From assembly GCF_020539865.1 (NCBI RefSeq), contig NZ_JAJBQV010000034.1, positions 1 to 20,389 of the forward strand: DNA of 20,389 nucleotides, in the 5' to 3' direction. This document shows, one piece after another, positions 1-8,738 of the stretch. The position numbers were made by a program, and so were the translations under genes. The stretch is from Megasphaera elsdenii (GTDB taxonomy: Bacteria > Bacillota > Negativicutes > Veillonellales > Megasphaeraceae). The notes under the pieces are model-generated. The model was not told the origin of the DNA and did no database searches. It worked only from the letters and a program-made list of their open reading frames with translations. The first letter of the stretch is position 1, and the number at the start of each line of letters is the position of its first letter.

Positions 1-149
1 ATCTGCCTGACATAACGCATAAAGTACCGTGGGTCGCACGGGAATCTACGCCTGTAGAGAGTGTATAAGCCGCAGCAGTTCCTCGGAGCTGTAGTGCTGT
101 TCTCGTTGAAGTAGGAAGCTCCCGCCTCTGTAGGCGGGGGTACGTTCAC
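1..149 (+). mobile_element. IS200/IS605-type element, right-end remnant
   Basis: The stretch looks like the 3' end of an IS605-group element. A degraded TnpB tail is followed by a hairpin (CCCGCC at 121-126, loop TCTGTA, GGCGGG at 133-138) and then TTCAC at 145-149, the kind of boundary seen at right ends of this family. The same DNA would correspond to the 3' part of the TnpB guide (omega) RNA in an intact element. The left end, and any TnpA, lie outside the window. The identification rests on recalled family features and was not checked by alignment. Confidence 0.5.
3..128 (+). pseudogene. TnpB C-terminal fragment, broken
   Basis: Reading from position 3 gives a peptide containing THKVPWVARESTPVESV, then TAA at 66-68, then in the same frame AVLVEVGSSRL running into the end hairpin. 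Both parts resemble the poorly conserved C-terminal tail that precedes the right end of IS605-type TnpB proteins. The in-frame TAA means either that the natural protein ends there or that the tail carries a nonsense mutation. The catalytic RuvC-like part is not in the window, so activity cannot be judged. Confidence is moderate because this tail is short and variable. Confidence 0.4.
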
Positions 150-178
150 TTTTATACGACGAAGAATCGACGTAAAAA

Positions 179-211
179 GGCGCTGTCTTTATGGGACAGC
201 GTCTTTTTTTT
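179..211 (+). terminator. Rho-independent terminator upstream of hrcA
   Basis: The stem pairs 179-187 (containing CGCTGTC) with 195-203 (containing GACAGCG), has a 7-nt loop, and is followed by a run of T to 211. It ends transcription coming from the left and insulates the hrcA promoter. Its GCTGTC/GACAGC core recurs in the terminators at 12997 and 16258. Confidence 0.85.
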
Positions 212-243
212 GCGATTAATTTGACTTTTTGACTTATATTCTC

Positions 244-272
244 TTGACAAAACATATTCTCCATGCTATCTT
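244..272 (+). promoter_or_regulatory. Promoter of the hrcA operon
   Basis: A perfect -35 box TTGACA (244-249) lies 17 bp from TATCTT (267-272), which is preceded by TGC, giving an extended -10. The predicted start near 279 is just upstream of the CIRCE operator, so repressor binding would block initiation or early elongation. Confidence 0.75.
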
Positions 273-282
273 ATATATAGTC

Positions 283-309
283 TTAGAGGTCAAATGGTCA
301 GACTGCTAA
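283..309 (+). promoter_or_regulatory. CIRCE operator (HrcA binding site)
   Basis: TTAGAGGTC (283-291), a 9-nt spacer and GACTGCTAA (301-309) match the CIRCE layout TTAGCACTC-N9-GAGTGCTAA. The right arm differs from consensus at one base and the left arm at three, while the outer TTAG and CTAA and the 9-nt spacing are kept. It lies between the promoter and hrcA, as expected for autoregulation by HrcA and induction on heat shock. Confidence 0.85.
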
Positions 310-339
310 GAATAGTCAAATGAGCAGAAGGTGAGTATA

Positions 340-1374
340 ATGGATTTGGATGCACGAAAACAAAAAATACTGCAGGCCATTATTCAGGATTACATCTCCT
401 CTGCCGAACCTGTCGGGTCGAGAACGATTGCCCGCAAGTATGACTTAGGCGTCAGTGCCGCGACGATTCGCAACGAAATGTTCGATTTGGAAATGATGGG
501 TTACCTGGAACAGCCTCACACGTCGGCTGGACGCATCCCGTCGCTGAAGGGATACCGCTTTTACGTCGACTGCCTGCTCGAGCCAACGAAGATTACAGAC
601 GCAGAAAAGCAATTCGTCTGTGCCTGGTTCCAGGATAAAGTGAGCAGCGTCGACCAGATTTTCCAGTCGACGGCCAAAGTACTGGCCAGGATTACGCATA
701 ATGTTACCCTGGTCATGGCGTCACAGCGACTCAATTCCAAGCTGAAGTACATCCGCTTCTTACCGCTCGATGAGCGCCGGGCCATCATGATCGTCGTCAC
801 CGATACGGGGCAAGTAGAGAACTGCCTTTACCCCAGACCGGCCGGTGCCAGCCTGGACGATTTGAATATCATCGCCCAGCGGTTGACCAATTACCTGGCC
901 GGCATGGCCATGGACCATATCGATGAAAAGACCATCGAAGCCTTTCATGAGACCATCGTCGACGACGTCGAATTGTACCGACTGGCCTTCCGGTCCATGG
1001 GACAGGCCCTCCATAAAGGACAGCAGTTCTACAAGGGCGGGACCATGGAACTTCTGAATAAACCGGAATTCAAAGATGTCGACAAGGCCAAGAGCCTCTT
1101 TACCATGCTGGAAGAACAGGATGTCGTCGCCAATATCCTTCACGACGAAGGAGAAGGCGAGGCCGTTACGGTCCGTATCGGTGAAGAAGCGAAGTTATCG
1201 CCTATCAATGATTGCAGTATCATTGAAGCGACCTTTACCGACCATGATGTAGTCCTCGGCAAGCTGGCCGTCTTGGGACCAGCCCGGATGGAGTATGCTA
1301 AGATTATCGGTCTCTTGGATTTCATGAAACAGCATGTGACACATATGCTGGCGCATTACCACGACGATAAGTAG
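340..1374 (+). CDS. hrcA: Heat-inducible transcription repressor HrcA
   Basis: HrcA is the dimeric repressor that binds CIRCE and shuts off chaperone operons until GroEL becomes titrated by unfolded protein. The 344-residue product opens with MDLDARKQKILQAIIQDYI. Its winged-helix segment contains VSAATIRNEM and LEQPHTSAGRIPS, hallmarks of the family, followed by the GAF-like dimerisation region. The ATG at 340 is chosen because AAGGTGAG (328-335) precedes it at suitable spacing. A GTG at 331 would add three residues but overlaps that Shine-Dalgarno. It is the first gene of the operon, with CIRCE directly upstream, so it represses itself and the genes behind it. No frame damage is seen. Confidence 0.97.
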   Translation: MDLDARKQKILQAIIQDYISSAEPVGSRTIARKYDLGVSAATIRNEMFDLEMMGYLEQPHTSAGRIPSLKGYRFYVDCLLEPTKITDAEKQFVCAWFQDKVSSVDQIFQSTAKVLARITHNVTLVMASQRLNSKLKYIRFLPLDERRAIMIVVTDTGQVENCLYPRPAGASLDDLNIIAQRLTNYLAGMAMDHIDEKTIEAFHETIVDDVELYRLAFRSMGQALHKGQQFYKGGTMELLNKPEFKDVDKAKSLFTMLEEQDVVANILHDEGEGEAVTVRIGEEAKLSPINDCSIIEATFTDHDVVLGKLAVLGPARMEYAKIIGLLDFMKQHVTHMLAHYHDDK

Positions 1375-1390
1375 GGAGGGGTACATAGAC

Positions 1391-1978
1391 ATGAGTAATA
1401 AAGAAAATAAAGAAGAAAAAGACACAGTGTTGAAAGACGACGCAGAAAAGGTCGTCGAAGACGCTATCAAAGAAAAGGACGATGAAAGTGCCCATGAAGC
1501 GGCGCCGGATGCCAAAGACGATGCTGCCAAAGCAGAAGCCGCAAAGGCCGCTAAGGTCCAGCAGCAATTCGTCCGTCTCCAGGCTGATTTTGCCAACTAT
1601 AAAAAACGCACAGCTGCTGAAAAGCTTCAGATTTCAGAAGTCGTCAAGATGGATGTCCTGACAAATATCCTGCCGGTCATCGATAATTTCGAACGGGCCT
1701 TGCAGGTTCCGCAGGATAAAGTCGCAGAAGACGTAAAATCCTTCATCGACGGCTATGAAATGATTTACAAACAGCTCCTGGGCGTCCTGGAAAAGGAAGG
1801 GGTCACGAAAATCGATGCCGTCGGAAAACCTTTCGACCCCAATTATCATCAGGCCGTCATGCGCGTGCCCAGTGACGAATACGATGACGATGTCGTCGTA
1901 GAAGTCCTCCAGGAAGGCTATCTCCTGGGTGACAAGACATTGCGTCCGGCCATGGTAAAAGTTGCATTCAACGGTTAA
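1391..1978 (+). CDS. grpE: Nucleotide exchange factor GrpE
   Basis: GrpE releases ADP from DnaK and so sets the pace of the chaperone cycle in the cytoplasm. The 195-residue protein has a highly charged, Lys/Glu/Ala-rich N-terminal part of about 55 residues. A long coiled-coil helix follows, containing QADFANYKKRTAAEK and ILPVIDNFERAL, and then the C-terminal beta domain with PFDPNYHQAVMRV and GYLLGDKTLRPAMVKV, the GrpE signature. A strong GGGAGGGG precedes the ATG. It starts 16 nt after hrcA and sits just before its partner dnaK. Length is normal for the family. Confidence 0.97.
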   Translation: MSNKENKEEKDTVLKDDAEKVVEDAIKEKDDESAHEAAPDAKDDAAKAEAAKAAKVQQQFVRLQADFANYKKRTAAEKLQISEVVKMDVLTNILPVIDNFERALQVPQDKVAEDVKSFIDGYEMIYKQLLGVLEKEGVTKIDAVGKPFDPNYHQAVMRVPSDEYDDDVVVEVLQEGYLLGDKTLRPAMVKVAFNG

Positions 1979-2011
1979 CCATCGTTTTAAATAAGATTGG
2001 AGGAATCTTTT

Positions 2012-3877
2012 ATGAGTAAAGTTATTGGTATTGACTTAGGTACAACGAACTCCGTAGTAGCTGTCATGGAAGGCGGCGAACCTACGGTCATCACGAATAC
2101 GGAAGGCTCTCGCCTCACACCGTCTGTCGTAGGCTTCTCCAAGACGGGCGAACGCCTCGTCGGTCAGTTGGCAAAACGCCAGGCCGTATCCAACCCGGAA
2201 AACACCATTTCGTCCATCAAACGTCACATGGGTGAAAATTATACCGTAGACATTCAGGGCAAGAAATATACACCGCAGGAAATCTCGGCAATGATTCTTC
2301 AGAAATTGAAGGAAGACGCTGAAAGCTACCTCGGCGAAAAAGTCACGCAGGCTGTCATCACCGTTCCGGCATACTTCAACGACGGCCAGCGCCAGGCTAC
2401 GAAAGATGCTGGCAAGATCGCCGGCCTCGACGTTCTCCGTATCGTCAACGAACCGACGGCAGCTGCCCTTGCTTATGGCCTTGATAAAGGCGGCGACGGT
2501 AAGATCCTCGTCTTCGACCTCGGCGGTGGCACCTTCGATGTTTCCATCCTCGAACTCGGCGACGGCGTCTTTGAAGTAAAGGCTACCAACGGCAACACCC
2601 ATCTCGGTGGCGATGACTTCGATAACAAAGTCATGGAATGGATGATCAGCGAATTCAAGAAAGAAACGGGCATCGACCTTTCGCAGGATAAGATGGCAGA
2701 ACAGCGCCTCAAAGAAGCTGCTGAAAAAGCGAAGATTGAATTGTCCACGGTCCTTTCGACTAACATCAACCTGCCGTTCATCACGGCGGATGCTACGGGC
2801 CCGAAACACCTCGATTTGACCTTGACCCGTGCTAAATTCAACGAATTGACGGAAGACCTCGTCCAGGCTACGATGGAACCGACGAAGAAAGCCATTGCTG
2901 ACTCGGGCTACACCATCGACGAAATCGACAAGATCATCCTCGTCGGCGGTTCCAGCCGTATCCCGGCTGTCCAGGATGCCATTAAATCCATCCTCGGCAA
3001 AGAACCGAGCAAAGGCGTCAACCCCGATGAATGTGTTGCTATCGGCGCAGCTATCCAGGCCGGTGTCCTCGTCGGCGATGTCAAAGACGTCCTGCTCCTC
3101 GATGTTACGCCGCTTTCCTTGGGCATTGAAACCCTTGGCGGTGTCTTCACCAAGATCATCGACCGCAACACGACCATCCCGACGTCTGGCAGCCAGGTCT
3201 TCTCGACAGCTGTCGATAACCAGCCGTCTGTCGACGTCCACGTCCTTCAGGGCGAACGTGAAATGGCAGCCGATAACAAGACCCTCGGCCGTTTTGAATT
3301 GACCGGTATCCCCGCTGCTCCCCGTGGAGTACCTCGTATCGAAGTCACCTTCAACATCGATGCCAACGGTATCGTAAACGTTTCGGCGAAAGACCTCGGC
3401 ACGGGCAAGGAACAGAAGATCACCATCAAATCTTCGTCGGGCCTCGACAAGAGCGAAATCGACCGCATGGTCAAAGAAGCTGCGGCTCATGAAGCCGAAG
3501 ACAAGAAACGTAAAGAAGGCATCGAAGCGAAGAACAACGCAGACTCCCTCATTTACCAGGCCGAAAAGACCATTAAGGATATGGGCGACAAAGCCGATGC
3601 TTCTAAAGTTTCGGAAATCAAAGATAAGATCGCTGCCTTGAAAGAAGCCATGAAGACGGACGATACGGATAAGATTAAAGCCGCATCCGAAGCCTTGACG
3701 AAACCGCTCTATGACCTGACCAGCGAAATGTACAAGAATGCAGACGCTGCCCAGCAGGCTCAGCAGCAGGCAGCAGGCGGTGCCCAGGCCGGTGCACAGC
3801 AAGCTCAGAGCGACGGTCAGAAAGATGAAAAAGTAGTCGATGCCGATTACACGGTAGTCGACGACGACAAGAAGTAA
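2012..3877 (+). CDS. dnaK: Molecular chaperone DnaK (Hsp70)
   Basis: DnaK is the ATP-dependent Hsp70 that binds exposed hydrophobic segments together with DnaJ and GrpE. The 621-residue product shows the phosphate-1 loop ([17 protein letters not shown]), phosphate-2 ([14 protein letters not shown]), the adenosine motif ([11 protein letters not shown]), the interdomain linker ([12 protein letters not shown]) and the substrate-binding domain. A Gln/Ala-rich tail ends in [16 protein letters not shown], the usual acidic C-terminal motif. The ATG at 2012 is chosen because GGAGG (1999-2003) lies in front of it. An in-frame ATG at 1997 would overlap that Shine-Dalgarno. Base use is strongly biased to C in third positions, as expected of a highly expressed gene. 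Confidence 0.98.
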   Translation: MSKVIGIDLGTTNSVVAVMEGGEPTVITNTEGSRLTPSVVGFSKTGERLVGQLAKRQAVSNPENTISSIKRHMGENYTVDIQGKKYTPQEISAMILQKLKEDAESYLGEKVTQAVITVPAYFNDGQRQATKDAGKIAGLDVLRIVNEPTAAALAYGLDKGGDGKILVFDLGGGTFDVSILELGDGVFEVKATNGNTHLGGDDFDNKVMEWMISEFKKETGIDLSQDKMAEQRLKEAAEKAKIELSTVLSTNINLPFITADATGPKHLDLTLTRAKFNELTEDLVQATMEPTKKAIADSGYTIDEIDKIILVGGSSRIPAVQDAIKSILGKEPSKGVNPDECVAIGAAIQAGVLVGDVKDVLLLDVTPLSLGIETLGGVFTKIIDRNTTIPTSGSQVFSTAVDNQPSVDVHVLQGEREMAADNKTLGRFELTGIPAAPRGVPRIEVTFNIDANGIVNVSAKDLGTGKEQKITIKSSSGLDKSEIDRMVKEAAAHEAEDKKRKEGIEAKNNADSLIYQAEKTIKDMGDKADASKVSEIKDKIAALKEAMKTDDTDKIKAASEALTKPLYDLTSEMYKNADAAQQAQQQAAGGAQAGAQQAQSDGQKDEKVVDADYTVVDDDKK

Positions 3878-3901
3878 GATAGATAAGAGGGGCTGCCCAC
3901 T

Positions 3902-5146
3902 ATGAGTAAAAGAGATTATTATGAAGTCCTCGGCGTTCCTAAAGACGCCAGCGACGCAGAAATCAAAAAAGCGTTCAAGAAATTAGCGCTTAAATACCAT
4001 CCGGACCGCAACCCGGATAACCCGAAGGCAGCCGAAGAAAAATTCAAGGAAATCAACGAAGCCTACAGCGTCCTGTCGAATAAACAGAAACGTGCTCAGT
4101 ATGACCAGTTCGGTCCGGCCGCATTCCAGAATGGTAATGCGGCTGGTGCCGGTGCCGGTTTCGGCCAGGGCGGCTTCGGAGGTTTTGGCGGCTTTGGCGG
4201 ATTTGGCCAGGGCGGTCAGGGCTTCGGTGGCTTCGAAGATATCTTTGATTCCTTCTTCGGCGGCCAGGGCAGCCGTCAGTCGGCCAATGGCCCGCAGCGC
4301 GGTGCCGATTTGCGCTTCGACGTAGACATCACCTTCAAACAGGCTGCCTTTGGTACAGAAATGGAAATCCAGGTCCCGAAAGAAGAAACGTGTGACCACT
4401 GTCACGGCAACGGTGCTGAACCGGGCAGCAAAGTAGATACGTGCCCGGACTGCCACGGCACAGGCCAGCAGCGTGTCGTCCAGAACACGCCTTTCGGTCA
4501 GATGGTCAACGTCCGCACCTGTTCCCGCTGCGGTGGCACAGGCAAGATTATCCATGATAAGTGCAAGAAGTGCCATGGCACGGGGACGGTCAAAGTCCGC
4601 AAGAAACTGAAAATCAAGATTCCTGCCGGTGTCGACGACGGCGCACGCCTGCGCGTAGCTGGCGAAGGCGAACCGGGCGTCCGCGGCGGCGGTCACGGCG
4701 ACTTGTACGTCTACATCTTCGTCCGCCGCGATCCGAAGTTCACCCGCGAAGGCAATGACATCTTGTCGCAGGAAACGATTTCTTTCGCCCAGGCTGCCCT
4801 GGGGGCGAAGATTCTCGTCGAAACCCTGGACGGCAAGATTGAATTGACCATCCCGGCTGGCACCCAGACGGGGACGGTCTTCCGCATTCGCGGCAAAGGC
4901 GTACCGGTCCTGGGGTCTAAGAACCGCCGTGGCGACCACCACGTCCAGGTCACGGTCTCTGTACCGAAGCACCTCAACGCCAAACAGAAGGAACTCCTGC
5001 GGGAATTCGCCTATGCTGGCGGCGAAACGTGGGTGGGGGAGCCAAAGCCGGCTGAACAACCGGCCGACGGTGACGCCACAAGCGATAAGAAAGATACGAA
5101 GAAGACGAAAAAGAGTTTTTGGAGTAAGTTAAAAGAAGATCTGTAA
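3902..5146 (+). CDS. dnaJ: Co-chaperone DnaJ (Hsp40)
   Basis: DnaJ delivers substrates to DnaK and stimulates its ATPase. The 414-residue protein has the J domain (about residues 4-70, with HPD in [11 protein letters not shown]), a long Gly/Phe-rich linker of repeated GFGG units (about 78-120), and four CxxCxGxG zinc repeats ([32 protein letters not shown]). The C-terminal substrate-binding domains follow. The tail is unusually Lys-rich before FWSKLKEDL. It follows dnaK by 24 nt with no terminator between them. This is a full-length type I DnaJ with every zinc ligand present. Confidence 0.97.
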   Translation: MSKRDYYEVLGVPKDASDAEIKKAFKKLALKYHPDRNPDNPKAAEEKFKEINEAYSVLSNKQKRAQYDQFGPAAFQNGNAAGAGAGFGQGGFGGFGGFGGFGQGGQGFGGFEDIFDSFFGGQGSRQSANGPQRGADLRFDVDITFKQAAFGTEMEIQVPKEETCDHCHGNGAEPGSKVDTCPDCHGTGQQRVVQNTPFGQMVNVRTCSRCGGTGKIIHDKCKKCHGTGTVKVRKKLKIKIPAGVDDGARLRVAGEGEPGVRGGGHGDLYVYIFVRRDPKFTREGNDILSQETISFAQAALGAKILVETLDGKIELTIPAGTQTGTVFRIRGKGVPVLGSKNRRGDHHVQVTVSVPKHLNAKQKELLREFAYAGGETWVGEPKPAEQPADGDATSDKKDTKKTKKSFWSKLKEDL

Positions 5147-5166
5147 AGATAAAGGGAGTATGAACG

Positions 5167-6042
5167 ATGCAATGGAATGAAGTAGATTTGCTCGTTTCCC
5201 CAACGGCCACCGATTTGGTGGCCCTTCTTGTTTTTGAATGTGGAAGCCATGGCTCGGTCATCGACGACGAGCACCCGGACCACAAAGGGCGCATCCGCAT
5301 TACGGCGTATTTCCCGCTGGCACAGGAAGGTCTTGTGGAAACGATACGAGAAAAGATGGGCGCCTTGGAAAAACGGGGCGTCGACTTAGGCGACTGGAAG
5401 GTCGTCGAAAAGAAGGCTGACGATAAGGACTGGCTCTTTGCCTGGCAGGAACACTTCCACCCCAAGAAGATTTCCCGCCATTTCTGGGCGGCACCGGCAT
5501 GGGAACCGGCTCGGCCGGCTGATGGCGAAGACGTCATCACCATCGATCCGGGCCTGGCCTTTGGCAGCGGCTTCCACGACACGACGTGCATGTGCGTCCA
5601 GTACCTGGAAGATACGGTACAGCCTGGCGACACGGTCTTTGACATCGGCACGGGCACAGGTATCCTGGCCATTGCCGCTGCTAAACTGGGCGCGTCTCAT
5701 GTGACGGCTGTCGACTTCGACGGTGTCGCCGTCAAACAGGCTGGGGTCAACGCCAAACTGAACGGCGTTGAAGATAGATTGACCATTGCCAACAGCGACC
5801 TCTTGGCGGCTATCCCGGCAGGGGAAAAAGCCGACGTTGTCGTAGCCAATCTGGTGACCAACGCTGTCCTGGCCCTGCTGCCGACGCTGCCGCCATATCT
5901 CAAGGAAGGCGGTACGCTCATTGCCAGCGGCATCATTGACGAACGCATTGACGAAGTGCGCCGTGCTGCCGCTGCCGTCGGCTTCACCTTAGTCGATGAA
6001 CAGTTCCGGAGCGGCTGGTATGCCATCCAGATGAAGAGGTGA
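5167..6042 (+). CDS. prmA: Ribosomal protein L11 methyltransferase PrmA
   Basis: PrmA transfers methyl groups from S-adenosylmethionine to amino groups of ribosomal protein L11. The 291-residue product has the N-terminal L11-recognition part (WNEVDLLVSPTATDLVALLV), the DPGLAFGSGFHDTT segment typical of the family, SAM motif I (FDIGTGTGILAIAAAKLGA) and the post-motif VVANLVTNAVL. The ATG at 5167 is preceded by AAAGGGAG. It lies 20 nt after dnaJ, and this dnaJ-prmA-rsmE-mtaB order is conserved in many Firmicutes, so it should share the CIRCE-controlled transcript. Confidence 0.95.
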   Translation: MQWNEVDLLVSPTATDLVALLVFECGSHGSVIDDEHPDHKGRIRITAYFPLAQEGLVETIREKMGALEKRGVDLGDWKVVEKKADDKDWLFAWQEHFHPKKISRHFWAAPAWEPARPADGEDVITIDPGLAFGSGFHDTTCMCVQYLEDTVQPGDTVFDIGTGTGILAIAAAKLGASHVTAVDFDGVAVKQAGVNAKLNGVEDRLTIANSDLLAAIPAGEKADVVVANLVTNAVLALLPTLPPYLKEGGTLIASGIIDERIDEVRRAAAAVGFTLVDEQFRSGWYAIQMKR

Positions 6043-6046
6043 GATT

Positions 6047-6775
6047 ATGCGTAAGATTTTCACGGATTTCCCTATTTGCGGGACTTTTGAATTGTCTGCC
6101 GACGATGCCCATCATGTTGTCGTCGTCCTGCGCCATACCGTTGGCGATACGCTGAACGTCACGGACTGCACCGGCGCGACTTATGAATGTTTCATCACCC
6201 GCATGGAAGGCCATTCGGCGTATCTCACGCCGGCACGCAAATTATCCGATGGACCGTCAGCGAACGGCAAGGTCATCTTGGCAGCCGGACTTTTGAAGGG
6301 CGACAAGTTCGACTGGGTCGTCCAGAAGGCGACGGAACTCGGTGCCGGGCGGATCGTTCCTGTACAAATGGAGCATTGTGTAGTAAAATTAGATGACAAA
6401 CGGCGGCAGGCACGGCTCGAACGCTGGCAGCGCCTGGCCCTGGAAGCGGCCAAGCAATGCGGCCGCGACGACGTGCCCAACGTAGCGCCGGTCATGACCT
6501 TTACGGAACTCGTCGATGCCTATGCGGACACGCGCTTCGTCATCCCTTATGAACAGGAGACGGCGCCGTTGTCGGAAGCCTGCCACGACGTGCGAACCGG
6601 TGACCTCGTCATCGCCATCGGCCCCGAAGGGGGCTATGCTGAAAAAGAAATCGCCTATGCTACGCAGCATCTGTCATGGTGCCGTACGGTCTCTCTCGGG
6701 CCCCGCATCTTGCGCGCTGAAACGGCGTCGCTGGCGGCCCTGTCTATCATTATGTACGAAAGAGGATTCAAGTAA
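6047..6775 (+). CDS. rsmE: 16S rRNA m3U1498 methyltransferase RsmE
   Basis: RsmE is a SPOUT-family enzyme that methylates N3 of U1498 in helix 44 of 16S rRNA. The 242-residue protein has an N-terminal PUA-like part followed by the trefoil-knot SAM site: LLKGDKFDWVVQKATELGAGRI, then IAIGPEGGYAEKEI, then SLGPRILRAETASLAALSII, all standard for the family. It begins 4 nt after prmA, with AGAGGTGAG at the prmA stop acting as its ribosome site. Its own TAA overlaps the mtaB ATG by one base (TAATG), which suggests translational coupling. Confidence 0.95.
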   Translation: MRKIFTDFPICGTFELSADDAHHVVVVLRHTVGDTLNVTDCTGATYECFITRMEGHSAYLTPARKLSDGPSANGKVILAAGLLKGDKFDWVVQKATELGAGRIVPVQMEHCVVKLDDKRRQARLERWQRLALEAAKQCGRDDVPNVAPVMTFTELVDAYADTRFVIPYEQETAPLSEACHDVRTGDLVIAIGPEGGYAEKEIAYATQHLSWCRTVSLGPRILRAETASLAALSIIMYERGFK

Positions 6776-8103
6776 TGCCAACTATCGCTTTTGCCACTCT
6801 TGGCTGCCGTGTCAACCAGTACGATACGGACAGTATGCGCGGCCTTTTCTTGGCTGCGGGCTTCACAGAAGCCGAATTCGACGGTCCGGCTGACGTCTAT
6901 GTCATCAATACCTGTTCGGTCACCCAGGTCGGCGAAAAGAAATCACGCCAGCTCATCCGGCGGACGAAGAAACGCAACGCCGCGGCCAAGGTCATCGTCA
7001 CCGGCTGCTATGCCCAGCTCGACCCGGAGCTCTTGACGTCCATGCCCGAAGTCGATGCCGTCGTCGGGACCAATGAACGCAAGCGCATCGTATCCATTGT
7101 CGGCGAACTCCTGCACGACAAGGAAGACGAAGCCATCACGGCTGTCCACGACGTGCGCCGTCATGACGAATTCGAGGAAATTCCTCTCTATCCGTCAGCG
7201 GTGGAACATACGCGGGCAGACTTGAAGATACAAGAAGGGTGCAACAATTTCTGTTCCTACTGCATCATTCCTTATACGCGGGGGGCTTTGAAATCGCGCC
7301 AGCCAGACGCCATTGTCGCCGAGGCGAACCGTTTGGTCGCAGCGGGCTTCAAAGAAATCGTCTTGACGGGCATTCATCTCGGTGCCTATGGCCGCGACCT
7401 CGACACCCATCCGTCGCTGGCCCATATCCTGGACCGCCTGGTCAAGGAAACCGACGTGGCCCGCATCCGCCTGGGCTCCATCGAGTCCCTGGAAATCGGC
7501 GACGACATGATTGCCGTCATGAACAGCTCAGACCGCATTTGCCCGCATCTGCACCTGCCCCTTCAGTCTGGATCGGATCCTATCTTGAAGGCCATGAACC
7601 GTCATTACACGGTTGCCGAATATGAGAATCTCATAGCCCGCCTGCGCAGCCGCATCGACGGCCTGACCGTGTCGACGGATCTCATCTTGGGATTTCCGGG
7701 CGAAACGGAAGCCCTCTTCGAGGATACGATGGCGACGCTGGAACGGCTCTCTTTCTCTCATATCCACGCTTTTCCTTATTCCCAGCGCAAGGGGACGCCG
7801 GCAGCGGCCATGAAGGACCAAGTCGATACAGCCGAAAAGAAGCGGCGCGTCGAGCTCGTCAATGAACTGTCAGCCCGCCAGAAAGCAGCGCTCCTGACGT
7901 CCCTCGTCGGCAAGACGGCATCAGTCCTAGTGGAAAAACAGGATGGCGCGACAGGCGAAGGCTTTACGGAGAACTATGAACGGGCCGTCGTCGAAGGCCT
8001 GTCAGCCTGTGCGGAAGGCACCGTCGTCGAAGTCACCCTCACCGGCACGGACGGACGGAAGCTCGTAGGTCGTTCGTCGCAAAGGATAAAAAATAGTTTC
8101 TGA
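6775..8103 (+). CDS. mtaB: tRNA t6A37 methylthiotransferase MtaB
   Basis: MtaB is a radical-SAM enzyme that converts t6A37 to ms2t6A37 in ANN-decoding tRNAs, stabilising codon pairing. The 442-residue product has the UPF0004 domain with cluster ligands C11 (TLGCRVNQYD), C47 (NTCSVT) and C78 (TGCYAQ). The radical-SAM triad is CNNFCSYC (C156, C160, C163), followed by GSIESLEIG and HLPLQSGSDPILKAMNRHYT. A C-terminal TRAM-like domain ends the protein. All six cysteines are present, so it should bind both 4Fe-4S clusters. It is coupled to rsmE by a one-base overlap. Confidence 0.95.
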   Translation: MPTIAFATLGCRVNQYDTDSMRGLFLAAGFTEAEFDGPADVYVINTCSVTQVGEKKSRQLIRRTKKRNAAAKVIVTGCYAQLDPELLTSMPEVDAVVGTNERKRIVSIVGELLHDKEDEAITAVHDVRRHDEFEEIPLYPSAVEHTRADLKIQEGCNNFCSYCIIPYTRGALKSRQPDAIVAEANRLVAAGFKEIVLTGIHLGAYGRDLDTHPSLAHILDRLVKETDVARIRLGSIESLEIGDDMIAVMNSSDRICPHLHLPLQSGSDPILKAMNRHYTVAEYENLIARLRSRIDGLTVSTDLILGFPGETEALFEDTMATLERLSFSHIHAFPYSQRKGTPAAAMKDQVDTAEKKRRVELVNELSARQKAALLTSLVGKTASVLVEKQDGATGEGFTENYERAVVEGLSACAEGTVVEVTLTGTDGRKLVGRSSQRIKNSF

Positions 8104-8113
8104 CACGAAACGG

Positions 8114-8140
8114 GTAGGAGTTCGCACGTGGCGCGCCCTT
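8114..8140. repeat. Single copy of a degenerate dispersed repeat
   Basis: AGGAGTTCGCACGTGGCG (8116-8133) followed by CGCCC closely resembles the units of the tandem array at 16147-16200, which carry AGGAGCTCGCAC and CGCACGTGGCGAGCCC. It fills most of the 60-nt gap between mtaB and the HIT gene. It contains the palindrome GGCGCGCC. No function is evident. Confidence 0.55.
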
Positions 8141-8163
8141 ACACAACAAAGGAGGAATTTATC

Positions 8164-8508
8164 ATGGAAGACTGCATTTTCTGCAAAATCATCGCCGGGG
8201 ATATCCCGAGCACCAAAGTTTGGGAAGACGATAATTTCTTCGCCTTCAAAGACATCAACCCTGTCGCTCCGGTCCATGTCTTGGTCATCCCTAAGAAGCA
8301 TATCCAGAGCATTGCCGACTTGACACCGGATGATGCTGCCATCGCTGGCAAGATGCTCTATGCCATCCAAAAAGTCGCCCAGGTCATGGGCCTCGATAAA
8401 GACGGCTTCCGCGTCGTCTTCAATACCGGTGAAAAGGCAGGCCAGACGGTCCATCACATGCACGCCCACATCTTAGGCGGCAAAGAAATGGCTTGGCCCG
8501 GCGTATGA
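8164..8508 (+). CDS. HIT-family purine nucleotide hydrolase (HinT-like)
   Basis: HIT proteins of this branch hydrolyse adenosine phosphoramidates and aminoacyl-AMP adducts. The 114-residue protein begins MEDCIFCKIIAGDIPSTKVW, with a CxxC that often binds zinc, and carries the central DINPVAPVHVLVIPKKHI strand pair. It ends with the catalytic triad HHMHAHILGG (H98-x-H100-x-H102) and a final Trp (MAWPGV). The ATG at 8164 is chosen because a perfect AAGGAGG lies at 8149-8155. An upstream in-frame start would have to read through the repeat. It is the eighth gene of the heat-shock operon. Its TGA overlaps the next start (ATGA). Confidence 0.93.
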   Translation: MEDCIFCKIIAGDIPSTKVWEDDNFFAFKDINPVAPVHVLVIPKKHIQSIADLTPDDAAIAGKMLYAIQKVAQVMGLDKDGFRVVFNTGEKAGQTVHHMHAHILGGKEMAWPGV

Positions 8509-8633
8509 GTGAACGGCGGCAGAGACGGAAGCCTCAGCGCCAGGTAATGATTACGGCGGCGGCCCTTATCCGCGTCATCGCCATCGTCTTGCTCATCGGC
8601 ATCGTCGCTTTCTTGATGATTCACAAAATTTAA
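8505..8633 (+). CDS. 42-residue single-helix membrane protein
   Basis: I do not recognise this family. The ATG at 8505 overlaps the HIT stop as ATGA, a classic coupling signal, and the frame runs 42 codons to TAA at 8631-8633, just before the operon terminator. The product starts with a very basic stretch (SERRQRRKPQRQ), followed by about 25 hydrophobic residues (roughly 15-39, with one Arg at 23) and the end IHKI. By the positive-inside rule the N-terminus should be cytoplasmic. There is no separate Shine-Dalgarno, so translation would depend on the HIT gene. Coding status rests on the overlap, the composition and the fit to the terminator. Confidence 0.6.
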   Translation: MSERRQRRKPQRQVMITAAALIRVIAIVLLIGIVAFLMIHKI

Positions 8634-8645
8634 TCTTCTTCTCAT

Positions 8646-8673
8646 AAAAAAGACCTGGAAAGGTCTTTTTTTT
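8646..8673 (+). terminator. Terminator of the hrcA operon
   Basis: The stem AAGACCT/AGGTCTT (extended by A/T pairs, 8646-8656 with 8661-8671) has a GGAA tetraloop and runs into T to 8673. It lies 13 nt after the 42-residue gene and closes the nine-gene transcript. The flanking A and T runs could let it work in both directions. Confidence 0.9.
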
Positions 8674-8738
8674 ATGTCTTTTTAATCTTTTTCCCCTACG
8701 ATGGACGTAATCGGATGAATAGAGAAAGGGGAATCGCC

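Noticed and set aside
2036..3802. A 588-codon open frame on the strand opposite dnaK
   Set aside because: Long antisense frames over dnaK are a known by-product of its codon bias. This one has no ribosome site, no recognisable domain, and lies entirely within a certain gene.
3983..5059. A 358-codon antisense frame over dnaJ
   Set aside because: It mirrors the C-biased third positions and the Gly-rich and CxxCxGxG repeats of dnaJ and resembles no protein family I know.
8674..8738. Promoter for yraN-comM-dprA
   Set aside because: TACGAT at 8697-8702 is a possible -10, but no acceptable -35 stands at 16-18 bp, so I did not annotate it.
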